Shown piece by piece: positions 15,978 through 25,461 of a stretch of DNA of 43,988 bases (position 1 is the first letter of the stretch; each line of letters starts with the position of its first letter). The notes below the pieces were generated by a model. It was not told where the DNA came from. It saw nothing but the letters and a program-made list of their open reading frames with translations, and made no database searches. This DNA is from a virus, in IMG/VR virus record IMGVR_UViG_3300020438_003368, positions 1-43,988 of that record. The stretch is one strand, 5' to 3'. A program made the translations under genes and the position numbers.

Positions 15978-17747
15978 TTAGCCTTCACAGGCTAAACATC
16001 CTTCGTCGTCTATACTTTCAAAAATGTACTGTCGCAGTGCTTCGTCTGATACTGTCTCTGCTCTTTTTATAGCTTCACTTCTTAAGTAATATAACGTTTT
16101 TACTTTCTTTTTCCATGCCATCATGTGTATAGCATGAAGCTCTTGTTTTGATACATTTGCAGGAAAGAATATGTTTAGAGACTGACTCTGACATATTTCT
16201 TCCTGCCTATCCGCCGCCATTTCTATTATCCAGCGTTGGTCTAACTCTACGGCTGTTTTAAAAACGTCTTTTGTCCATTCGTCTAAAAAATCTAAATGTT
16301 GTACTGATCCGTTATTTGTAATAATACTTTTCCATACTTCGTTTGTGTCTTGATCTAGCTCTTGTAAAGCGTACTCAAGGTACTCATTCTTTAAAAGAGA
16401 TGATCCCGATTTAGTTTTTTGCGTAAATGCGTTAGCCCTGTATGGCTCGATACTAGGAGAAGTATTCCCACAGATAATAGAACTGCTAGCATTGGGAGCC
16501 ACAGCCAAAAGATGAACATTTCTAACCCCATACCCAACAGCATCAGGGGCTTCACCACGCTCCATTGCCAGAGTTTTTGTAGCATTTAAAGCCTCCGATT
16601 TAATATGCTTAAACATTTTTAAGTTAGTCCCTTTTGCCATAGGACTCTCAAAAGGAATGTTATGTCTTTGTAAATACGCATGGAACCCCATTGCTCCAAG
16701 CCCAAGACTTCTTTCCATTTCTGCACTAAATTTAGCTTTTGAGAGTGTATTCGGTGCATTTTCGACAAAGTAACTAATTACATTGTCAAGCATCCGAATA
16801 AGATCAGGGATAAAATCTTTGTGCTCTTTCCATTCATCATACTCTTCTAAATTTACACTCGATAAACAACATACTGCCGTTCTCATTGCATCTGTAGCTA
16901 GTGTTATTTCTGAACACAAATTTGAATGATTTACTTTAAAACCTTTTTCTGCTTGGCACAGGGGCAATCCCGCTTGAACAGTATCACCAAACATAATGTA
17001 AGGTTCTCCAGTCTCCACTCTATTTTGTATTAGTTTTACCCACAGTGTTTTAGCAGAAACTGTTTTAGTAACTTTTTGTGTATGTGGGTCAATTAGATCC
17101 CAAGAGTCATCAAACCCTTCTTCTCTTGTAGCTCCTTCTATGAGAGCCATGAACTCATCGCTAACCACCACACCATGATGAAGATTAACAGACTTTCGAT
17201 TAACATCACCACCGGTGGGCTTACGTACATCCAAGAACTCTTCGATTTCAGGATGAGATATATCCAAATACGCCGCATAACTGCCTCTCCTTGTTACACC
17301 TTGTGAAAACGCAAGCATTTCCGCATCTACAACTTTCATAAATGGTATGACTCCCGTACTTTCAGAGCCACTTGAAGTTTTTGCACCTACTGAACGTATA
17401 GCGCTCCAAGAGCCCCCAACGCCACCACCAACACTAGATAAAAAGGCATTCTCAGTGTAATGCCCGGTAATCCCTTCTCTGCTGTCCTCAACATAATTAA
17501 GAAAGCAACTAATAGGGAGCCCACGGGTGGTCCCACCATTAGAAAGTATAGGAGTAGAAAACATGAACCAAAGTTTACTAGCATAGTCGTACAACCTTTG
17601 TGCGTGCGCCTCATTGTCTGAAAAAGCTTTTGCGGCACGTCCAAAAGCTTCCTGAGGAGAACTTTCTCCATCAACTAAATATCTATCCTGTAGAGTTTTG
17701 TGACTAAACTCTGACAAATAGTTGTCTCTTCTGTAATCAATTAACAC
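15978..17747 (-). CDS. nrdA: ribonucleotide reductase, class I large subunit
   Basis: A 589-residue catalytic subunit. Active-site residues are present: C81 (ISCFLNY) and C293 (redox pair), N276-C278-E280 (NLCSE, thiyl cysteine C278), the radical-transfer pair Y553-Y554 (TLYYLRSEA) and C584/C587 near the C-terminus (CLAC) for re-reduction. It is shorter than bacterial NrdA (about 760) because the N-terminal ATP-cone that mediates dATP inhibition is missing; the sequence starts directly before the catalytic core. GTG start with GGGAG upstream, overlapping the exonuclease gene by 7 nt. Confidence 0.93.
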   Translation of the reverse strand: MLIDYRRDNYLSEFSHKTLQDRYLVDGESSPQEAFGRAAKAFSDNEAHAQRLYDYASKLWFMFSTPILSNGGTTRGLPISCFLNYVEDSREGITGHYTENAFLSSVGGGVGGSWSAIRSVGAKTSSGSESTGVIPFMKVVDAEMLAFSQGVTRRGSYAAYLDISHPEIEEFLDVRKPTGGDVNRKSVNLHHGVVVSDEFMALIEGATREEGFDDSWDLIDPHTQKVTKTVSAKTLWVKLIQNRVETGEPYIMFGDTVQAGLPLCQAEKGFKVNHSNLCSEITLATDAMRTAVCCLSSVNLEEYDEWKEHKDFIPDLIRMLDNVISYFVENAPNTLSKAKFSAEMERSLGLGAMGFHAYLQRHNIPFESPMAKGTNLKMFKHIKSEALNATKTLAMERGEAPDAVGYGVRNVHLLAVAPNASSSIICGNTSPSIEPYRANAFTQKTKSGSSLLKNEYLEYALQELDQDTNEVWKSIITNNGSVQHLDFLDEWTKDVFKTAVELDQRWIIEMAADRQEEICQSQSLNIFFPANVSKQELHAIHMMAWKKKVKTLYYLRSEAIKRAETVSDEALRQYIFESIDDEGCLACEG

Positions 17748-18565
17748 GCAATTCTCCCTTCAATCTCTGCAATGTTTGTATTTCCAATTGCATCGTCACA
17801 ATATGACATTAAATCCATTAGTTCATAGTTCTGTAGTATTCTTTCTCCAGAAATATTTAATTCTTGGATATGTTTATATTTACTTGGTAAAGGTATGGAG
17901 TCATAGATACTCATGGCATCCCCATACGCAATAATTAAGTCTTTTGCCCTCTTTGGTCCAATACCTGTAATGCCAGGAACGTTATCTCCTTTATCACCTG
18001 TGAGACACTTTAGTGAGATATATTGTTCAGGACTTACTTCGTAGTGGTCATACCAGTTTTGAATTCTTATTTCTTTTCTATTGACATAAGAAAACCTACT
18101 TACACCGTTTTGTATAAGTAAGTCCCAGTCACGGTCACTTGATATCAACCATACATTTTTGAAACCATACTTTTCTTTTTCTTTTACTAGGTGTGCTGCA
18201 ATATCGTCTGCTTCTACGCCATCAAAACGAAGAAGAGTTAAAGATTCTCCAAGCAAATCAAGAGTTGCTTGGTATTCCTCAAAAAATTCTTCAAACGCAA
18301 TTTTTTCTTCTTCCGTCTGCGTTGCGTACTTATCTTTTCGATTTTGTTTATAGTCAGGCAGTATTGCTTTTCTATAAGAAGAAGAGCCTCCGTCAGCTGT
18401 AATTATTATATCTTTACACTTATAGGAGTCTGCTAGCGAATGTACTGTCTTTTCATATTCGTATCGAAAATCTGATCTGCCTTGGTGTTTCCATCGAAAC
18501 GCTAAGTTTAAGGCATCAACTATCAGCGTTCCTTCCTTTGCTTGTGAATTAAAACTAAGTGCCAT
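17741..18565 (-). CDS. 5'-3' exonuclease (FEN/T4 RNase H-like)
   Basis: A 274-residue flap nuclease, likely removing RNA primers and 5' flaps; the phage polymerase lacks this domain. Seen are an N-terminal LIVDALNLAFR with the first metal Asp, ITADGGSSSYRKAILPDYKQ (clamp region), FDGVEADDIAAH and SSDRDWDLLIQ (acidic cluster), and the helix-three-turn-helix TGDKGDNVPGITGIGPKRA (about 190-208). It lies in the nuclease/RNR run and overlaps the resolvase-like gene by 11 nt. Confidence 0.88.
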   Translation of the reverse strand: MALSFNSQAKEGTLIVDALNLAFRWKHQGRSDFRYEYEKTVHSLADSYKCKDIIITADGGSSSYRKAILPDYKQNRKDKYATQTEEEKIAFEEFFEEYQATLDLLGESLTLLRFDGVEADDIAAHLVKEKEKYGFKNVWLISSDRDWDLLIQNGVSRFSYVNRKEIRIQNWYDHYEVSPEQYISLKCLTGDKGDNVPGITGIGPKRAKDLIIAYGDAMSIYDSIPLPSKYKHIQELNISGERILQNYELMDLMSYCDDAIGNTNIAEIEGRIAC

Positions 18566-18998
18566 TTATAAATTCTACCTTTTCTTTGTCCAACCACTCA
18601 TTAGCTAAGCATATATAACAAGTCAGTTTAGATATATACATATACTCTGCCCATTCAGGAAGTTGTTCGGTTACTACAAAAACAGGGGAGCGATTATACT
18701 TAAAAAACAAAAGAGGTTTTTGATTGCCTCCCTTTGCTTGTCCTTCAAGTTTTTTCCACCATTTAATTAAATTATTAGTTCTAGGTGCAGAGAATATTTT
18801 ATCTGAAAGAGGACTTTCTGCGTAATTTTTTACTTCAATACAGAAATAGTTTTTTTCATTTGGAACATATAAGTCCCCTTTTAGATATTCTAAAGCTCCT
18901 GACATTGGTACTCGTTCAAATTGAAGACCTGTAACTTCTCGAAGTAAGTCTCGTACTAAGTATTCTCCGCGTGCACCTTTTGCTCTACTGTCTACCAC
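18555..18998 (-). CDS. PDDEXK-type endonuclease, Holliday-junction resolvase-like
   Basis: A 147-residue protein. The layout KGARGEYLVRDLLRE (6-20, conserved Glu), KGDLYVP (metal Asp) and FCIEVKNY (E-x-K) matches the small archaeal Hjc/phage PDDEXK nucleases that cut branched DNA. It would resolve recombination intermediates beside the SbcCD-like pair and the exonuclease. GTG start, overlapping the previous gene by 7 nt. A different PDDEXK nuclease role is possible. Confidence 0.75.
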   Translation of the reverse strand: MVDSRAKGARGEYLVRDLLREVTGLQFERVPMSGALEYLKGDLYVPNEKNYFCIEVKNYAESPLSDKIFSAPRTNNLIKWWKKLEGQAKGGNQKPLLFFKYNRSPVFVVTEQLPEWAEYMYISKLTCYICLANEWLDKEKVEFINGT

Positions 18999-19240
18999 TC
19001 AGATTTCTGCCATTTATCCTTGTATAACTCATCGTCAGGATAGTTATACCCAATCGCATTTAAAGCATTAAGCTTGTCTGAGTACTCTGCAATTTTTCCA
19101 AGCTCTTCTTCGATTGTTGCCATAGTGTCTGGGTGCTCTGCCACGCCTACAGGGTTTTTTATAAAAACCTGTGCATTAATTGTGTGTTTTGCAATCTGTC
19201 CCTCCAAGTACTTTTCCATGTTTTCTTTTATACTACTCAT
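18992..19240 (-). CDS. conserved phage protein of unknown function (82 aa)
   Basis: An 82-residue soluble protein with an N-terminal helical region (MSSIKENMEKYLEGQIAKH) and NPVGVAEHPDTMATIEEELG (about 29-48). I recall this type from marine phage replication clusters but no function. It lies between the Rad50-like ATPase gene (4-nt overlap) and the resolvase-like gene (7-nt overlap), so a role in recombination is possible only by association. Confidence 0.65.
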   Translation of the reverse strand: MSSIKENMEKYLEGQIAKHTINAQVFIKNPVGVAEHPDTMATIEEELGKIAEYSDKLNALNAIGYNYPDDELYKDKWQKSEW

Positions 19241-21030
19241 TCTAACCTACTTATATTTTCTTCTTTTACTACCTCTTTCTTGTCGAGGAGTGGATGAGTC
19301 CAACCATGAGAAACTATATAAGTGTTCAAATCTTCGTTAAGAAGAACTTCTACTAATTTCTCACGCCCTGTGTCGTCTAATACTGCTATAACTTCATCTA
19401 AGAAAAGTATGTTAAGTTTAGACTTAGAGATACTACTCATTAGCTTTCGAATAGCAATCAATGTAGCAGTATTTACTCTAGCTAGCTCTCCTGAAGAAAG
19501 TGCGAGAATATCTACTATTTTGCCATCGTCTTCAACTTGCACATTTAACTTATCATTAGACACTACAAATTCAAGAGTAAACCTTCCATCAGATAGCTCT
19601 GCTAGATAGGTGTTCGCCAATTCTTCTAACTCTTTTACAAGGTTTTCAATCTTATAGGCTAGTAATCCGTTTGTACTAAAAGATTTTTTTAGTATTTCGA
19701 GATTTGAAAGCAGAGCTTCTTGTTTTGCAATTATATCTTGAAACTCTGATAACTCTTTAAGAAAGCTATCAGTTTGTTCTTGTATTACAACTATTCGCGT
19801 GTTACGTTTGGTTCTACGCTGGTTTTCGTCTGCTGTGCTCGCCAACTGCTCTTTTCGTTGAAGTAACTCAACTCGTACGCTCTCCAACTTTTTTTCAAGC
19901 TCGTTTTGATCCAGCGGGGTCGTTGGCAAATTTCGATCAATACTTCGATAAAGGCTTGTCCAATCGCTTTCAATTTTTTGACAACGGTCGAATTCTGTAT
20001 TGTCTCGTTTAATTCGCTTAATTTCTGTTTCAATTTCATAAATATTTTTCTCTGATTCCAATATCTTTCGGGACTCTGTGTCTACAAGAGACTGTTTAAA
20101 GCTCGGGTCAACTTCCTGCTCACAAGTAGGGCAAACATCCCCTAATTTTTCTAGTTTTTCTACGAGGCGTTGAGACCCCGTTGAGACTTGTCTGTGCGTA
20201 CCTACTTCTGCTTGTAAATTATCGTATGACTGTTTTTCAGTTATAGGACAATCTTGTGCCTCCTGTAAATTAATTTGACTAAGCAAGGCAGTTAGTTGAT
20301 TATTTTTTGAGATTTTTTTATTTTTTGCCGAAATATTTTCAATTTCTTTCGACAGATAACGGAACTCTTTCTCTTCTTTTTCCGTAGAAATTTCTAAATC
20401 TAACATGGGTAGTATGTTTGTATCCCTCAATTTGTTATCTACTAACCATTTTTCTATTGTATCTAGCTTTGCTTGTATTCCATTAATTTCTAAAGAAGAG
20501 ACTCTTGCCGCTTCTTTGAAGATATCAAACAATTCTACATAGTTTTCAAGGTGTAATAGATCAATTAAAAACTTCTTTCTGTTTGTATCTGTTGCAGTTA
20601 AAAACTGTAAACTTGCATTTGTACTTTGATATACTAACTGAGAAAAAGTTTTAAAGTCTACACCTATTATTTCTTGTATAGTCTTATAAGTGTTTGTAGC
20701 AGTATGACTAGAGATATCCTCATTATTCTTCTCTAGTTTTACTTTTACGTTTGTTTTTCTGTCAATACTTACTTTATAAGTATCCTCGTCTTTTGTAAAG
20801 GTTAAAGTTATATTGTAACCATTACTTATGTATCTATTGGGAATGTCTGCTTTTTTGATTCCTTTGGAATTTTTATTGTACAGAGCCTCCTCTATAATTA
20901 AAGGTATAGAGGATTTTCCTGTACCGTTTGTTCCAATGATTTGAGTTACGGTATTATCGTCTAATATCAACTCATTGTCAGAACCATAGCTAAAGCAATT
21001 ATTCCACTGTAGCTGTTTTAGAGTAATCAT
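19237..21030 (-). CDS. SbcC/Rad50-like recombination ATPase (T4 gp46 type)
   Basis: A 597-residue SMC-like ATPase. Walker A is IGTNGTGKSS (about 33-42); a long coiled coil runs to a zinc hook CPTCEQEV in the middle and back; the signature LSSGELARVNTATLIAIRK and Walker B ILFLDEVIAVLDD follow near the C-terminus. With the Mre11-like partner next to it, it would process DNA ends in recombination-dependent replication and degrade host or hairpin DNA. The two genes overlap by 32 nt, typical of gp46/gp47 pairs. Confidence 0.92.
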   Translation of the reverse strand: MITLKQLQWNNCFSYGSDNELILDDNTVTQIIGTNGTGKSSIPLIIEEALYNKNSKGIKKADIPNRYISNGYNITLTFTKDEDTYKVSIDRKTNVKVKLEKNNEDISSHTATNTYKTIQEIIGVDFKTFSQLVYQSTNASLQFLTATDTNRKKFLIDLLHLENYVELFDIFKEAARVSSLEINGIQAKLDTIEKWLVDNKLRDTNILPMLDLEISTEKEEKEFRYLSKEIENISAKNKKISKNNQLTALLSQINLQEAQDCPITEKQSYDNLQAEVGTHRQVSTGSQRLVEKLEKLGDVCPTCEQEVDPSFKQSLVDTESRKILESEKNIYEIETEIKRIKRDNTEFDRCQKIESDWTSLYRSIDRNLPTTPLDQNELEKKLESVRVELLQRKEQLASTADENQRRTKRNTRIVVIQEQTDSFLKELSEFQDIIAKQEALLSNLEILKKSFSTNGLLAYKIENLVKELEELANTYLAELSDGRFTLEFVVSNDKLNVQVEDDGKIVDILALSSGELARVNTATLIAIRKLMSSISKSKLNILFLDEVIAVLDDTGREKLVEVLLNEDLNTYIVSHGWTHPLLDKKEVVKEENISRLE

Positions 21031-21958
21031 TAAAAGTCCCTATAATACTAGATATTTTATCTTTGGGAAGCTCTAGTATGTATTCCAGATACTCCGCTAG
21101 TTCTTCACTTATACTCATCTCTTTATCCAATACAAGCGTTGCTTCTGTACTTCGTCTTACAACTTTCTTGTCTAAAAGGTCTGAGTTTTTTACTTTTGAA
21201 AGGTCTTGAATATCACCTTCCAGCTCATAAATTGTATGATGATAGTCACTCGGTATCATCTCATCTGGACTTGTTACGGTCTTTCTAAGCAGTTGAGGTA
21301 GATCAAATCTATCCCACAACCATGTCCAGTTCGTATCATTAATAAGTATGTAACCAGTTTCTACTTCGTTTCTGTGAAAAGAAGTTGTCATTGGACTTCC
21401 TGGGTACACGATATTTCTTTGTGTATTACTATGCGCGTGTAGATCGCCCGCAAAAACTACAGGAAACTCTTCTAGTCTGTCTAAGTCTACCTCTGGTTTT
21501 ACATGTGGGGGTATTTCACCCCGCACATGAGTAAACAAAGGCATTGTAGTATTAAAAGTTTCTATACTGTCTTTTCTGTGTAAATCTGCGTACGGAAGCA
21601 CACCAAACCCTTTATCCGTGTCTACATAGGAAAAGTCCACGACATGGATTAAAGGGTTTATATCTCTACTTACTTGTTTTAATTGGCTGAAAAATGTTTT
21701 ATTCTTCTTAGTAGCTTCATGATTTCCATCGTATATTAGGGTAGGAATACCTACCTGCCTTATAAATGAGAAATACAATTCTAGCTCTTCCATGGTAGGA
21801 AGACGATCAAAAAGATCGCCTCCTATTATATGGGTGCTGCATTGTTGTTCAAGTTCTTTAATCTGTTTAAAGAATGACTTGTATCTATTTTTTGCCCACT
21901 CAACTGGAACATTCTTTTGTCCCAGTTTTAGATGCCAGTCAGCAGTAAATAAGATCAC
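20999..21958 (-). CDS. SbcD/Mre11-like nuclease (T4 gp47 type)
   Basis: A 319-residue metallophosphoesterase. Metal-binding motifs: ADWHL (D7, H9), IGGDLFDR, YDGNHEA and AGDLHAHSNT. It forms the nuclease subunit with the Rad50-like ATPase encoded just downstream. GTG start in GTGA shared with the end of the SSB gene. The C-terminal third carries Glu-rich helices that may contact the ATPase coiled coil. Confidence 0.92.
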   Translation of the reverse strand: MILFTADWHLKLGQKNVPVEWAKNRYKSFFKQIKELEQQCSTHIIGGDLFDRLPTMEELELYFSFIRQVGIPTLIYDGNHEATKKNKTFFSQLKQVSRDINPLIHVVDFSYVDTDKGFGVLPYADLHRKDSIETFNTTMPLFTHVRGEIPPHVKPEVDLDRLEEFPVVFAGDLHAHSNTQRNIVYPGSPMTTSFHRNEVETGYILINDTNWTWLWDRFDLPQLLRKTVTSPDEMIPSDYHHTIYELEGDIQDLSKVKNSDLLDKKVVRRSTEATLVLDKEMSISEELAEYLEYILELPKDKISSIIGTFNDYSKTATVE

Positions 21959-22584
21959 GCTACATTGAACTCTGCTTCGATACTATCTTCATCTACTTCA
22001 GAAGTGTTCTCCTGACGAATACGATCCAGTAACTCTTTTTGAGCATCAGGAGTAGGACGAGGCATAACATCATCCATAGATTTTACTTCAGCAGCAAGAG
22101 CAGCATCAGAAGCCGAAAGTGCACTAGGCTTACACTTGAGAGGCTGTAACTGATACTCTACATTGTAGGGAAGAGGCCCAGTTTTAACTCTCTTAAATTT
22201 GATCTCCCATCCAGTTTCAGGATCGGTAGGATCGCCTAAGTCTTCAGCAGCAGATATGATTTGCTCCCAAAGTTTTTTCTTGAGATTTACAACTTTTACT
22301 TCACCGTTGTCAATACACTGAGTTGCATAGCTCCAGCCACACTTAAGATCGGGGTAGTAATCACGAACCCAGTCTTTTTCTTTGTTGTTGAAGGCTTCTG
22401 CATTGCGATCAAAAGACAGACACTCTAAAGGAATGTTCTTGTCGTTCTCACCCTTTACCCAGTATACATACCTAGCAAGGATGTCGCCCACTACACGGAA
22501 AGAGTTGTCTCCGTCTTTGTACTGAAACGTGCTTATTGAGGTTTTTATAGCAGAACCTTTCTGCTTGTTAAATGATATTGCCAT
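21955..22584 (-). CDS. single-stranded DNA-binding protein (gp32-like, putative)
   Basis: A 209-residue protein with a compact, aromatic-rich core (about 15-150: GDNSFRVVGDILARYVYW, KDWVRDYYPDLKCGW, WEIKFKRVKTG) and a low-complexity tail rich in Asp/Glu (EVDEDSIEAEFNVA). A basic/aromatic core followed by an acidic tail is the organisation of T4 gp32-like SSBs, and it is next to the gp46/gp47 pair. The sequence family is one that marine phages carry as SSB; the assignment is not from a catalytic motif. Confidence 0.65.
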   Translation of the reverse strand: MAISFNKQKGSAIKTSISTFQYKDGDNSFRVVGDILARYVYWVKGENDKNIPLECLSFDRNAEAFNNKEKDWVRDYYPDLKCGWSYATQCIDNGEVKVVNLKKKLWEQIISAAEDLGDPTDPETGWEIKFKRVKTGPLPYNVEYQLQPLKCKPSALSASDAALAAEVKSMDDVMPRPTPDAQKELLDRIRQENTSEVDEDSIEAEFNVA

Positions 22585-22986
22585 TTAATGCTTCTCCGTT
22601 GGGACTTCTTCATATAGAAAATAAAGTTCTTCATTCTCTACATATAGTAGTCTATGATTGTTTAAAAAAATAAAAGGATCTAAAGGTAAATGAATTAGAT
22701 CCAATGTGGTCTTGCCAAATGCTGCATAGTTAGCGTACGAACGTAAACTAGCCATAGCGACATAAATACAGATATCCTTGTAGCTATACTGATAAGCATT
22801 GTACAAAAGAACATCTGGATATAATAGAAAAGATTCCCCCCGAAAGTCAACAGTTGAATACTTATATATCTTATCATATTGATTTTGGGGTATCTCTTTT
22901 TCTACTAACATCTTTAAAACTCGTACTACCTCTGAAGGATTTCCTTTACAAGTTTCAAGTATCTTTTTCCAATTATATAAGAGCAT
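22585..22986 (-). CDS. conserved phage protein of unknown function (133 aa)
   Basis: A 133-residue protein starting MLLYNWKKILETCKGN, with many Tyr and aromatic residues and no membrane segment. Similar proteins occur between helicase and SSB genes in marine phages; no function is known to me. The ATG directly abuts the -10 box of the promoter at 22987-23015, so a transcript from that promoter would begin inside the gene. The full protein must come from transcripts that start upstream, and the promoter may really serve the SSB and nuclease genes. Confidence 0.6.
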   Translation of the reverse strand: MLLYNWKKILETCKGNPSEVVRVLKMLVEKEIPQNQYDKIYKYSTVDFRGESFLLYPDVLLYNAYQYSYKDICIYVAMASLRSYANYAAFGKTTLDLIHLPLDPFIFLNNHRLLYVENEELYFLYEEVPTEKH

Positions 22987-23015
22987 ATTATATCAAAAAT
23001 TATAACTCGTGTCAA
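22987..23015 (-). promoter_or_regulatory. sigma-70-like promoter of the shared family
   Basis: On the - strand: TTGACA (23010-23015), 17-nt spacer, TATAAT (22987-22992), preceded by the A-rich block and TTC common to the set. It starts just after the helicase stop codon. Predicted start of transcription is near 22980, inside the 133-residue gene, so it most likely feeds SSB and the SbcCD-like genes. Confidence 0.8.
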
Positions 23016-23026
23016 GAATTATTTTT

Positions 23027-24310
23027 TTACAGTTCCTCTATTTGATAACCCTGTTTCATATAGTAGCCCATCCTATTGGAAGCCTGTCTTTTTGCAGTAT
23101 TCCCTTTTAGATGTATATCTATTACCAGAGGGTTTCTCTTCCCCTCCTTTTGTCTTATAACTCTGCCTATCAACTGAGTTAACAAAGGGTCATTATTAAC
23201 AGGCGTGCCCAATATTAAACAACTTAACTCATCTAATGAGATGCCTTCTGAGAAAATTGCTTGTGTTCCGAACAACATTGTTGCTTTACCTGTTTTAATT
23301 TTAGACATTAGTGTTTGTCTCTCCTCATGCGGGACTTCCCCCGTAACACATACGGCTTTTTCTCCTGCCAGTTCGGCGCAGGCCTGCAAAAAACGCACTC
23401 TATCACTTACTATTAGCACCTTATGGCCTTTTGTTGCCATTGCAGCCGCTAAAAGTGAAATAGTGTGTATATATTCTTCATTATAAGAGAGTTGTGTTAC
23501 TTTATTTGCCCACGGAGTTCTAGCTCCGTCCATAAATCGTATCTCAGACCTATGAATAAGAATTTTAGGAGCCATATAGTTTTCTTTTGGGGGTTTATGA
23601 ACTTTTTGTCCAAAATAGTCACGAAACACTACATGCTTTCCATCTTTTCTTTCTATAGTACCTGATAGTCCTATCTTATATCTTGCATAGTTTGTATCTA
23701 CTACTTTAGAAAACGTTGGAGACGAGACATGATGCATTTCGTCCAAGATGATGGTTCCAAATTCTTTACGTATAGCTGGAATCCTACGATACAGACTTTG
23801 AGTGTTACCAATAACCACAGGACTGTCAAGATCCAACCTACCACTTCCAATAATGCCGGGGGTAATTCCATATACTTTTTCTACCTCTGTTGCCCACTGG
23901 TTTCTTAGTGGTACTGTGTGCACAATTATAAGGGTTTTCTGTGCTAGCTTGCCAGCAATCGCAAGACCTGTAAAAGTCTTTCCCCAACTGACCCAAGCGT
24001 TTATTATACAGTTGTCTTCAACATCGTCAAAAACTTCTTGTTGACTTTTTCGTAAATCAAACTTAAACTCAGGAAATTGGACAGGTAAGTTTACCCGTTT
24101 ATCGACTACTTCATATTCATTTGGTATTAAATCCGTTCTTCCTATTGGAATACTGACTAAGTTACTCTTAATACGTGCCATATTCTTAATAACTATAGGT
24201 GGATCCTTTGGGTTGAACGAAGGAATAGTATAAGTTAGTTCTTTGCTTAAAACGTCTTTATATTCGTCCGTTACTTCCAAATAAATGCGATTGCTGACTA
24301 CAGCTTTCAT
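23027..24310 (-). CDS. superfamily 2 DNA helicase, UvsW-like
   Basis: A 427-residue helicase. Motif Q-like region FDLRKSQQEVFDD (84-96); a degenerate Walker A, WVSWGKTFTG, with K111 and T112; DEMHH (190-194) as motif II; LSGTIERKDG as motif III; and LIGRVIRQKEGKRNP as motif VI. UvsW-type enzymes remodel branched DNA and R-loops, which fits the recombination genes downstream. ATG start overlaps phoH by 4 nt. Confidence 0.85.
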   Translation of the reverse strand: MKAVVSNRIYLEVTDEYKDVLSKELTYTIPSFNPKDPPIVIKNMARIKSNLVSIPIGRTDLIPNEYEVVDKRVNLPVQFPEFKFDLRKSQQEVFDDVEDNCIINAWVSWGKTFTGLAIAGKLAQKTLIIVHTVPLRNQWATEVEKVYGITPGIIGSGRLDLDSPVVIGNTQSLYRRIPAIRKEFGTIILDEMHHVSSPTFSKVVDTNYARYKIGLSGTIERKDGKHVVFRDYFGQKVHKPPKENYMAPKILIHRSEIRFMDGARTPWANKVTQLSYNEEYIHTISLLAAAMATKGHKVLIVSDRVRFLQACAELAGEKAVCVTGEVPHEERQTLMSKIKTGKATMLFGTQAIFSEGISLDELSCLILGTPVNNDPLLTQLIGRVIRQKEGKRNPLVIDIHLKGNTAKRQASNRMGYYMKQGYQIEEL

Positions 24311-24960
24311 ACGCCCTCTTTTGCTATAATATACTCTTTTACAAAACCGCTTCGTACAATATCCTTTACTCCAAACTCTATGAAATTAAATCTTTTCATA
24401 CTGTTTAAAATTTCAAGAAACTCACCCATTCCATTCTGTTTTAGATCAGACTGGTTGAAATCTCCGCAGAATATTACTCTACAGTTTTCCCCGACTCTTG
24501 TTATAATAGAGTCTAGCTCATGAAAACTCATGTTTTGACACTCATCTATAAGTATAACTGCGTCCCTTAGTGTTATACCTCTTATGTAAGAAGTAGTCAT
24601 AAAATGTACTAGTCCTTTGGTCTTTAATATTTGATATGCATCCCCTCTTGAGAATAAGTCTATTGCTATATCTCTATAGGGTTCTTCATATACTGAACTT
24701 TTTTCTTTTTCGGTTCCAGGTAAAAAGCCAATGTCTCTTGTTGGAACAGCACTTCGCATAATTACTAGCTTTTCATACTGATGTTTTGTCATATCATCAA
24801 AAGCAAGATAGCAAGAAACAAAAGTTTTTCCTGTTCCTGCGCACCCGTGTAATACTAAGTTCTTTGTTGATTCGAAAGCAACAAGTTGATTACTAGTTAG
24901 TGGTTCTATTTCAACAAGCTCTAACCCTGAGCCATTTAAAGTTTTACTGCGTTTTCCCAT
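24307..24960 (-). CDS. phoH: PhoH-like ATPase
   Basis: A 217-residue P-loop protein: Walker A HGCAGTGKT (38-46), the PhoH-type MRSAVPTRDIGFLPG and Walker B AVILIDECQN, then GDFNQSD sensor region. PhoH-like genes are common in marine phages; biochemically the family includes RNA helicase/nuclease-like activities, but the phage role is unsettled. It overlaps the UvsW-like gene by 4 nt and follows a conserved unknown gene by 6 nt. Confidence 0.9.
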   Translation of the reverse strand: MGKRSKTLNGSGLELVEIEPLTSNQLVAFESTKNLVLHGCAGTGKTFVSCYLAFDDMTKHQYEKLVIMRSAVPTRDIGFLPGTEKEKSSVYEEPYRDIAIDLFSRGDAYQILKTKGLVHFMTTSYIRGITLRDAVILIDECQNMSFHELDSIITRVGENCRVIFCGDFNQSDLKQNGMGEFLEILNSMKRFNFIEFGVKDIVRSGFVKEYIIAKEGV

Positions 24961-24966
24961 AAGCCT

Positions 24967-25461
24967 CTATACTTTTCTTCGAGTGTCCTTTAGTTTTACC
25001 TCGGAATACTCATATAATAACCAAGGTATATTATGTAAGTGTAATATACCCGCCCAAGTTCTTCCGTCTTCTGGAGGTCTTGGGATTGTAAAAGGAAAAT
25101 TTATTCCTTTGACCCATAAAAGCGAAGCGACACCTTTCCTATCAACCTTGCGTATCTTAAAATATTTAAGTTTACACAGTAAGGTTTTTTCATAGATAAA
25201 AGGGTCGCCTTGTGAGTCAATAAAAGTATTTCCTGTCTGCTTTAATATTCCAATATGGTTTATTAAAGACTTTTTAAGAGGAAAAAGGTCACGAAAAGGA
25301 GTTTGCACTCTTCTAATGCCTATAGTTCCTCCACTCATGTTCTTATCATCAAGTAATTGATCGTCTAAGAACAGTAGTCCGTCAGAATAACTCCAGTTGT
25401 CGTGGGGTATCTTGTACACTGGAAAGGTTACGAGTGGAACGTCCTTGTACGTAATGATCAA
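24967..25461 (-). CDS. conserved phage protein of unknown function (164 aa)
   Basis: A 164-residue basic, soluble protein beginning MIITYKDVPLVTFPVYKIPH and containing GTIGIRRVQTPFRDLFPLKK (about 46-65), with a C-terminal Trp-rich segment. A TTG start is supported by CGGAG 6 nt upstream. The first 80 nt lie inside the preceding small gene in another frame. Proteins of this kind sit near phoH in marine phages; I know of no function. Confidence 0.65.
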   Translation of the reverse strand: MIITYKDVPLVTFPVYKIPHDNWSYSDGLLFLDDQLLDDKNMSGGTIGIRRVQTPFRDLFPLKKSLINHIGILKQTGNTFIDSQGDPFIYEKTLLCKLKYFKIRKVDRKGVASLLWVKGINFPFTIPRPPEDGRTWAGILHLHNIPWLLYEYSEVKLKDTRRKV

